Shown here: positions 16,303 to 20,131 of the stretch, one piece after another
Numbering within the stretch: position 1 is the stretch's first letter
Layout of the letters: the number at the start of each line of letters is the position of its first letter
Assembly: GCA_021806865.1 (NCBI GenBank)
Contig: JAKAPU010000029.1
Coordinates: 1-20,131, forward strand
Direction of reading: 5' to 3'
DNA: 20,131 bases
DNA from: an archaeon
Lineage (GTDB): Archaea; Thermoproteota; Nitrososphaeria; Nitrososphaerales; CADDZS01
Notes under the pieces: generated by a model
Database searches by the model: none
Told to the model about the DNA's origin: nothing
Seen by the model: only the letters and a program-made list of their open reading frames with translations
Translations under genes and position numbers: made by a program

Positions 16303-16789
16303 TTACTGAGTTGATCTAAAGCCCAGAGCAGCTCCTGCCAGCATGAGGATCGTGCCAATTCCAAAACCCCACATTGTCGGGAATGAAATTAATGCCGCTA
16401 TCAAGACCAAAATAGATCCGCTCCTGACCTTGGCTGTTGCCAGAATTGAGCGAGAAGATTCCAAGCACTCCAAAGCCGATCACGATTGACATAATTGTGA
16501 TAAAAATGCTGGACATCAATAGAAACCACCAAGGTGACAATGGGTAGTAAAATCCTCCCATCATGCTTGGTTCATAAAAACCGCCAAATATCTTATCGTA
16601 GTACCAGCTCGTCATGCCAAAGCTGTATCTGGAAATGACCATGAAGATTAGTAAGAACCATAAGGTTGCTCCAATTTGAATTCCAACTCCAGCCACTGAA
16701 AGTCCGAGGGCAATCAAGGCCTTCCTCTTAGTCGAGATTACCGTGTTTGTTTCAGCCGGATCGCAAGTGTTCGTTGATCCTCCTCCCAT
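16303..16789 (-). CDS. Polytopic membrane protein, frameshifted near its C-terminus
   Basis: The uninterrupted frame (16316-16789, 157 residues) has two membrane segments (about 24-50 and 85-112), then ends in a polar stretch unlike the rest. In the neighbouring frame the same DNA reads SILATAKVRSGSILVLIAAL, then a second hydrophobic stretch, and stops with TAA at 16303-16305. This completes a four-helix protein, so a one-base shift near 16447-16465 has swapped the frame. The start is ATG 16789, preceded by GAAGAAGGA; an ATG at 16800 is out of frame. The promoter is TTTTAAA (16831-16837, minus) with the palindrome GATAATCGATTATC upstream. The pattern resembles small archaeal four-TM proteins of unknown function. 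Confidence 0.6.
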
Positions 16790-16860
16790 TCCTTCTTCAT
16801 TGTCCTACGGCAAAATTACTATTTTCTCGTTTAAAACAGGGCAAGCTGATCCTCAAACAT

Positions 16861-16874
16861 GATAATCGATTATC
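16861..16874. promoter_or_regulatory. Perfect palindrome GATAATCGATTATC
   Basis: A 14-bp perfect palindrome 24 bp upstream of the TATA-like box of the minus-strand membrane gene. It contains GATAATCG, the core of the TGATAATCGTCT element, in both orientations. It may be the symmetrical form of the same regulator's site. Confidence 0.45.
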
Positions 16875-16998
16875 CGGCTGAGGTAATCCAAAGAGCGCAC
16901 TAGCACAGCTATTTCGATCCGTTCACTTCTTGTAAAAATGTCAACCCGTTGAGATTTTCAATAACCAACAGTTAGGACAGTCACTTATTACATTTCAT

Positions 16999-17238
16999 TC
17001 ATGCTGGTTCTGTCGGTTTCCATTCGTCGAGACTGAAAGTACCGGTGGTATCCCAATTTAGTTTTAAGACACGACTTTCAACTAGTTTCGAGATCACCGA
17101 GAATACGGAGTTCGGATCTACTCTTTCACCGACTGTTTTCTCAACATATTTTATTATGTCGCCGATTGATGCCTTCTCTTCGCTCACCACGCAGTTGACA
17201 ACCAGCGGATATAGATTGTATTTCTTGTCGTTAGGCAT
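16999..17238 (-). CDS. Small winged-helix-like protein
   Basis: A 79-residue basic-acidic protein from ATG 17238. The order of helices and strands suggests a winged helix: SEEKASIGDIIKYVEKTVGE, then DPNSVFSVISKLVESRVLKL as a recognition-type helix, then a hairpin WDTTGTFSLDEW. That reading is structural inference; I cannot name the family. A TTAAG box (about 17268-17273, minus) predicts a leader of only a few nucleotides. It could be a DNA-binding regulator or a protein-protein adaptor. The frames on the opposite strand are shadows. Confidence 0.6.
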   Translation of the reverse strand: MPNDKKYNLYPLVVNCVVSEEKASIGDIIKYVEKTVGERVDPNSVFSVISKLVESRVLKLNWDTTGTFSLDEWKPTEPA

Positions 17239-17632
17239 TGGTATCTATTTGTTCTATTCCCTGTTCGAACTTAACACTTTTTCTGCAGTGTTATCCCACC
17301 CACCGAAAATGTGCTGAAATCTATGTGAACGTAACGCGGTTTCAAATCCAACCTAAAGATATTCTACTAATGATAACACTCGCATCTTGAAATTTCTCTT
17401 GCTAGTCGCTATTTTTCACGACAGATCAAACCATACTAAATTGAAACTGTGCCAAGAACGAGGCATTTCTCAGTCTAAATTTGAATACGCTAGGCGCTTG
17501 TCAAAACTTTTCGTGCCAAGAACGTCACTTAGAGTCCCTCTTTGGCGAATAATCGAGAACCACTAGGCACTTTAGCTCATCCACTATCCAAAGCGGCAGT
17601 TTCTTACTTCTGCTACTTGTACAGGAAGCGTT
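17239..17632. other. Spacer with a 12-bp direct repeat, no gene seen
   Basis: 394 nt between the small winged-helix-like gene and tatA. GTGCCAAGAACG occurs twice, at 17449-17460 and 17513-17524, 64 bp apart. The only frames are 12-17 codons long, or a 64-codon plus-strand one that overlaps tatA on the opposite strand. No tRNA-like fold was found. Confidence 0.4.
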
Positions 17633-17971
17633 CTACTTCTTCAGTTTCCAGGCAAGTTCTGAGGCAATCTGTTCTCGCGTCTTTCCGCGGGTCTCGATCC
17701 CTTCGTTTTGTGCAGCAATTACAAGAGGGTCTGTAGCACTAAGAGGAGCCTTTTCTTGCGGCGCAACCGAAGCTGCATTGACCACGCCAGCGGGTTGGCC
17801 AGACGACGGTGTGCCTGCACTTGTTGGATCGGTAAGCCCTTTTGACGCCATTTCGAACTCTTTTCTTGCCTGGCCCAGTCCCTTTGCAAGCTGAGGGACC
17901 TTGTTGGCGCCGAACAAGAATACTACTACTGCGATTATGAGAACCCAGACAACCGGGTCGTCCCAAGCCAT
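17633..17971 (-). CDS. tatA: Sec-independent translocase subunit TatA
   Basis: A 112-residue TatA. A short N-terminus is followed by one membrane helix (VVWVLIIAVVVFLF, residues 7-20), the invariant FG hinge at F20-G21, and the amphipathic helix ANKVPQLAKGLGQARKEFE. A Pro/Ala/Ser-rich linker (about 48-75) leads to a conserved-looking C-terminal segment (TDPLVIAAQNEGIETRGKTR) ending in AWKLKK. With TatC it forms the pore that exports folded, often cofactor-containing proteins; tatC is not in the window. The N-terminal half and the tail resemble TatA proteins of Nitrososphaeria. The promoter CCTAATAAG (minus, about 18006-18014) sits 35 nt before the ATG. Confidence 0.93.
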   Translation of the reverse strand: MAWDDPVVWVLIIAVVVFLFGANKVPQLAKGLGQARKEFEMASKGLTDPTSAGTPSSGQPAGVVNAASVAPQEKAPLSATDPLVIAAQNEGIETRGKTREQIASELAWKLKK

Positions 17972-18038
17972 ATTTGTGAACCGTCAATAGTATGCAGGTT
18001 GCTTCTTATTAGGAGTTACCCGAACCTATATGGGCGAG

Positions 18039-18054
18039 CAGCATGCTAATGCTG
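18039..18054. repeat. Inverted repeat CAGCAT-GCTA-ATGCTG
   Basis: A perfect 6-bp inverted repeat about 20 bp upstream of the tatA promoter box on the minus strand. It is a possible regulator site. A TATA-like CCTATATGG (18025-18033) on the plus strand lies beside it. Confidence 0.35.
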
Positions 18055-18093
18055 TTCTCCACGCGCGATCTCTTTGTGAGAGATCATTCTAGA

Positions 18094-18282
18094 TTAGAAG
18101 GAACCCAGCACGTGGCTTTCCTCGTCTATTCGCAGTTGCACGATTTCACTGTAGGTGGCAGGATGGCTTCGGCAGAGTATATCTTTCCGAAAGGTGGTTT
18201 CGTGATTACTACTAAAAGCGATTTCAACGAAGTCTGATTCCTTCTTAACTCTAAGTGAAAGTGATGAACTTATCGCATTCAT
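18094..18282 (-). CDS. Possible small protein of 62 residues downstream of the DsrE-like gene
   Basis: A minus-strand frame whose ATG (18282) lies inside the last codons of the DsrE-like gene, overlapping it by 32 nt. The translation alternates hydrophobic and polar residues (SLSLRVKKESDFVEIAFSS) as in beta strands and ends SEIVQLRIDEESHVLGSF. A plus-strand frame covers the same DNA (18043-18237, 64 codons), with a TATA-like box near it; I cannot firmly exclude that one instead. No family is recognised. I favour the minus strand because it continues a same-strand gene series. Confidence 0.28.
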   Translation of the reverse strand: MNAISSSLSLRVKKESDFVEIAFSSNHETTFRKDILCRSHPATYSEIVQLRIDEESHVLGSF

Positions 18283-18466
18283 CTATCAGTTTGCACAGGT
18301 TTGCATATTGCCTGGCATAGCACTTTTTATTAGGAGTTCGTTTGCTAATCCTCTGAAGTTGAGGTTGGTCAAGAGCGGATCGAGCTATGTTAATTGCAGT
18401 TTCGGTGCTCTCGGAACTGTACGGCGTAGTGAACAGGAAAATGCCAAGGTGTCGCCTTTGGGTCAT
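18251..18466 (-). CDS. Short DsrE-like protein, probably internally deleted
   Basis: The ATG shares a base with the stop of the membrane protein upstream (TAATG at 18464-18468), so the two are translationally coupled. The N-terminus HLGIFLFTTPYSSESTETAI is the first strand and loop of the DsrE/DsrF-like fold, and the end CKLIDECDKFITFT matches that fold's last helix and strand. Full members have about 110-120 residues; this has 71, and the middle (residues 32-55) lacks the usual second strand. An in-frame internal deletion would explain this. A third possibility is further indels, since the +1 frame here reads FRGLANELLIKSAMPGNMQTC. Members act in sulfur-transfer or redox reactions. The family call is moderate. 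Confidence 0.5.
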   Translation of the reverse strand: MTQRRHLGIFLFTTPYSSESTETAINIARSALDQPQLQRISKRTPNKKCYARQYANLCKLIDECDKFITFT

Positions 18467-19317
18467 TACTGCGTCAAGGACTTTCTTTGCTCTAGGACTG
18501 CACTCTGATGGGCTACGTTCGGTTTTCTAAGGAAATTGATACCTAGAATAACACCCATGCCCATAAGAATTCCGCCAAAAACAGCCGCACCTAGCAAATA
18601 TGGATTCGATGATACCATCGTGTATACTTCTCCGAATACGAAAGTGATTATTTCACCTGCCAAGTAAAGCAGCCCTATCCTTTTTCTGGTTGCCCCTTTA
18701 AGACCAAAAGTCTCGAAGATAAGCACCGTGGTCACAAGAGCTGGAAGGAGGAAGAAACCAAAGTCCTGATGGAATCTGGTGAATGCTGCGAAGCCCGCCC
18801 CCGCCGCACTATAGAAATCTTGGTGAAACTCGATGTAGTAACCTGTAATTGGAATGACGAGATAAATCATGATCCACGCGGTGATAACTGAGAGAAAGAG
18901 AGGGTCCTTTAGCAATGTCTTCCCTTCCTGAGTCTTTTCCTTGGCAGAGTGCATCAAGAGTGCTATCAATACAAACAAAGCTCCAAGTCCTACCAGGGCC
19001 GTGATCACGTCGTCGGCCGCAACCCCGTTGATGCCTCCCGGCCCCGAAGTCAAAAGAGTTGGAATCGAGTAGTTTCCTACACCGGAAACCCAGTATATCC
19101 ATATTGTTGCAATCATTGCTATGGACATGACTACAAAGCCAAAGGTTGCGACAATCCTTTGGTTCTTGGTCCAATTCTGGTATCCGTAGACCACGGCTAC
19201 TAAGGCCACAATTCCGGCCATTATCATTGGAAGCATCGTGTGCGAATGCGAGGTCAACGCGTTCTCTGTGAAAATTATGACGGCAGTCTGGTTGTAATAA
19301 CCAAGGACGGGATACAT
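18466..19317 (-). CDS. 7-TM membrane protein with conserved-looking histidines; true start likely at 19412
   Basis: The uninterrupted frame gives 283 residues with seven membrane segments. Histidines cluster near membrane faces: H24 and H26 in TSHSHTMLP, H123, and two FHQDF repeats (H165, H183), a pattern suited to heme or metal binding. I cannot name the family. The frame continues upstream of ATG 19317 (PAPAFVANYINST) to a TGA at 19390-19392 but without a start codon. The next frame starts at ATG 19412 and would join it if the GGGG run at 19349-19352 gained one base. The promoter at 19453-19477 places transcription about 16 nt before that ATG, which supports the longer form of about 315 residues. 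Confidence 0.75.
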   Translation of the reverse strand: MYPVLGYYNQTAVIIFTENALTSHSHTMLPMIMAGIVALVAVVYGYQNWTKNQRIVATFGFVVMSIAMIATIWIYWVSGVGNYSIPTLLTSGPGGINGVAADDVITALVGLGALFVLIALLMHSAKEKTQEGKTLLKDPLFLSVITAWIMIYLVIPITGYYIEFHQDFYSAAGAGFAAFTRFHQDFGFFLLPALVTTVLIFETFGLKGATRKRIGLLYLAGEIITFVFGEVYTMVSSNPYLLGAAVFGGILMGMGVILGINFLRKPNVAHQSAVLEQRKSLTQ

Positions 19318-19452
19318 TGTTGAATTTATGTAGTTAGCAACGAACGCTGGGGCGGGACCTGCTCGGTCGCAGACCGTCTTCCTTCGGTATCAGTAGCCGT
19401 CGTGAAAACCATGAGTATACACTCACGACAAGCATGGGTAGGATTAAGGTCT

Positions 19453-19489
19453 CCTTAACCTGAATAGACGATTCTCATCTTTGAGAATC
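19453..19489 (-). promoter_or_regulatory. 7-TM gene promoter: TGAGAATCGTCT, 6-nt spacer, GTTAAGG
   Basis: On the minus strand the exact 12-mer is at 19477-19466, followed by attcag and GTTAAGG (19459-19453). The first eight bases of the element are also half of a perfect inverted repeat, GATTCTCA-TCTT-TGAGAATC (19470-19489). The element may therefore be read by a dimeric protein. Confidence 0.6.
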
Positions 19490-19712
19490 ATGTGAGGAGC
19501 AACCTTTCCCTTTTTGTTCACCGAGCGAATTGTTCTCTTCTCCCTCAATTTCCCAGAGGATCTTCTCTTTTAGTTCATCATTCTAGGCTGAACGCATTAT
19601 GAGCAGTTCGTACGTGGTTGAAAGATCTTTTGCAAGCTCAATGATTTCTAGAGCCAAATTCGAAACTAGCGGAGCTCTTCTGTTTTGAGTCGATCTTACT
19701 GTCCAGCTTCAA
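19475..19712 (-). pseudogene. Disrupted small gene (one frameshift, one in-frame TAG)
   Basis: The minus strand reads KLDSKIDSKQKSSASFEF from TTG 19712. It shifts frame to LALEIIELAKDLSTTYELL and reaches TAG at 19583-19585. It then continues in the same frame as NDELKEKILWEIEGEENN to TGA at 19475-19477. The helical, charged character is continuous across the breaks, so this looks like one protein of roughly 75-80 residues with two lesions. Its final TGA overlaps the promoter element of the 7-TM gene, consistent with a gene end. Sequencing indels, decay and TAG read-through are alternatives. Family unknown. Confidence 0.35.
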
Positions 19713-19744
19713 ATCTCCGACCTACCCAAACTGGTTCGGGTAAC

Positions 19745-19756
19745 GCGAAATATACG
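19745..19756 (+). promoter_or_regulatory. Promoter GCGAAATATAC before the b-type cytochrome
   Basis: CGCGAAATATACG matches a purine-rich BRE followed by a TATA box, among the best in the window. The predicted transcript start is near 19778, 16 nt before TTG 19794. Read on the minus strand, the TATATTT also fits a divergent start for the disrupted gene at 19475-19712. Confidence 0.5.
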
Positions 19757-19793
19757 TCGCGCGGTACTATACGATCAGCTGGTTGAGTGCCGT

Positions 19794-20131
19794 TTGATTG
19801 GTTCGATCTCACTCCAAGTAGCTCCTGTTTTCAGACTTCCTGTAGCGTACGGCGCGATAATAGTTCTGCTATTTGTTGCGATGGCTGTGATACATTTTGC
19901 GAGAAGAGCCTATAGGCAACCAGTGAAGGAGATAGCTGCGCCCATCGGTACTGAACCGACCGAAGGTACGGTGAAAGCTTTCGATATTGTCGAACGTATT
20001 TACCACTGGTCTCTATTCGTAGTCACCGGACTATTAGTGCTGACCGGCATATCCCTTTTTGCTCCAGGAGTCTTCGACGCACTTCTTGCTGCATTTGGCG
20101 TCACAAGCACCGCAGGCCTTCTCATAGATCG
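19794..20131 (+). CDS. b-type cytochrome, cytochrome b561/FdhI-like, 3' partial
   Basis: 112 codons are visible before the window ends. After an N-terminal membrane helix (about residues 15-36, VAYGAIIVLLFVAMAVIHFA) comes a polar linker. The family entry motif VKAFDIVERIYHWSLFVVTG follows, in which the His of YHW is an expected heme ligand, then LLVLTGISLFAPGVF as the second helix. This matches the di-heme cytochrome b561/formate dehydrogenase gamma group, which passes electrons between a periplasmic redox enzyme and quinone. An extra N-terminal helix is unusual for the core domain. The start is taken as TTG 19794, the only start codon in a frame open from 19689 and just after the promoter. 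The redox partner would lie beyond the window. Confidence 0.75.
   Translation, partial: MIGSISLQVAPVFRLPVAYGAIIVLLFVAMAVIHFARRAYRQPVKEIAAPIGTEPTEGTVKAFDIVERIYHWSLFVVTGLLVLTGISLFAPGVFDALLAAFGVTSTAGLLID

Noticed and set aside
17326..17360. tRNA-like T-arm (gcggtttcaaatcc)
   Set aside because: The stem has an extra base and no acceptor, D or anticodon stems can be drawn around it.
18043..18237. 64-codon plus-strand frame near a TATA-like box
   Set aside because: Not excluded, but it competes with a minus-strand frame in line with the upstream operon; no recognisable family. Kept only as an alternative.
18006..18338. Repeated TTATTAGGAGTT at 18006 and 18327
   Set aside because: The first is the tatA promoter; the second is inside the DsrE-like frame. 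One shared 12-mer in 20 kb is expected by chance.
1..20131. CRISPR array, insertion sequence or prophage
   Set aside because: No regularly spaced direct repeats, no transposase or integrase motifs, and no terminal inverted repeats were found.

Overview
The window reads as chromosome of an archaeon. The evidence is an A/V-type ATPase subunit I, an ArsA/Get3-like ATPase, TATA-like boxes placed so that several genes would have very short or no leaders, a few GGAGGT/GGTGAT ribosome sites, frequent TTG/GTG starts, and a B12-binding radical SAM protein resembling the Ta0216 group. The TatA protein and the twin-CBS protein look most like those of Nitrososphaeria (Thaumarchaeota), probably a non-ammonia-oxidising lineage. 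That placement is inference from protein character alone. I found no rRNA, tRNA, CRISPR array or insertion sequence.

Layout. (1) 1-1583: the 3' part of an ammonium transporter, a hairpin, and a small membrane protein. (2) 1807-5824: a B12/radical SAM gene split by a frameshift, then uspA and an A-ATPase subunit I gene, which may be co-transcribed. (3) 5825-10837: a 14-TM multidrug exporter behind an operator-like tandem repeat, a convergent arsA/get3-like gene, a 45-residue very acidic protein, and a membrane M48 protease. (4) 10838-11904: about 1 kb of poorly coding DNA with hairpins and gene remnants. (5) 11905-13415: a twin-CBS protein and a nitroreductase. (6) 13416-16143: a structured leader, an ABC-2 exporter pair and a small membrane protein. 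(7) 16303-17971, minus strand: a frameshifted membrane protein, a small winged-helix-like protein and TatA. (8) 18094-20131: a minus-strand unit of a 7-TM histidine-containing membrane protein, a short DsrE-like protein and possibly a third small ORF; then a disrupted small gene and the start of a divergent b-type cytochrome that runs off the window.

The most striking feature is a repeated promoter element. The 12-mer TGAGAATCGTCT or a close variant occurs six times, always between genes. It always points toward a downstream gene and always lies exactly 6 nt before an AT-rich, TATA-like box. It precedes the small membrane gene, the radical SAM gene, uspA, the exporter, the CBS gene and the 7-TM gene, and a palindromic relative lies before the gene at 16303-16789. 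This suggests a regulon of stress and membrane functions or a lineage-specific core promoter element.

Several genes are broken by single-base shifts (near 2320, 16450, 19349, and within 19475-19712). Either the assembly carries indel errors or this region is decaying.
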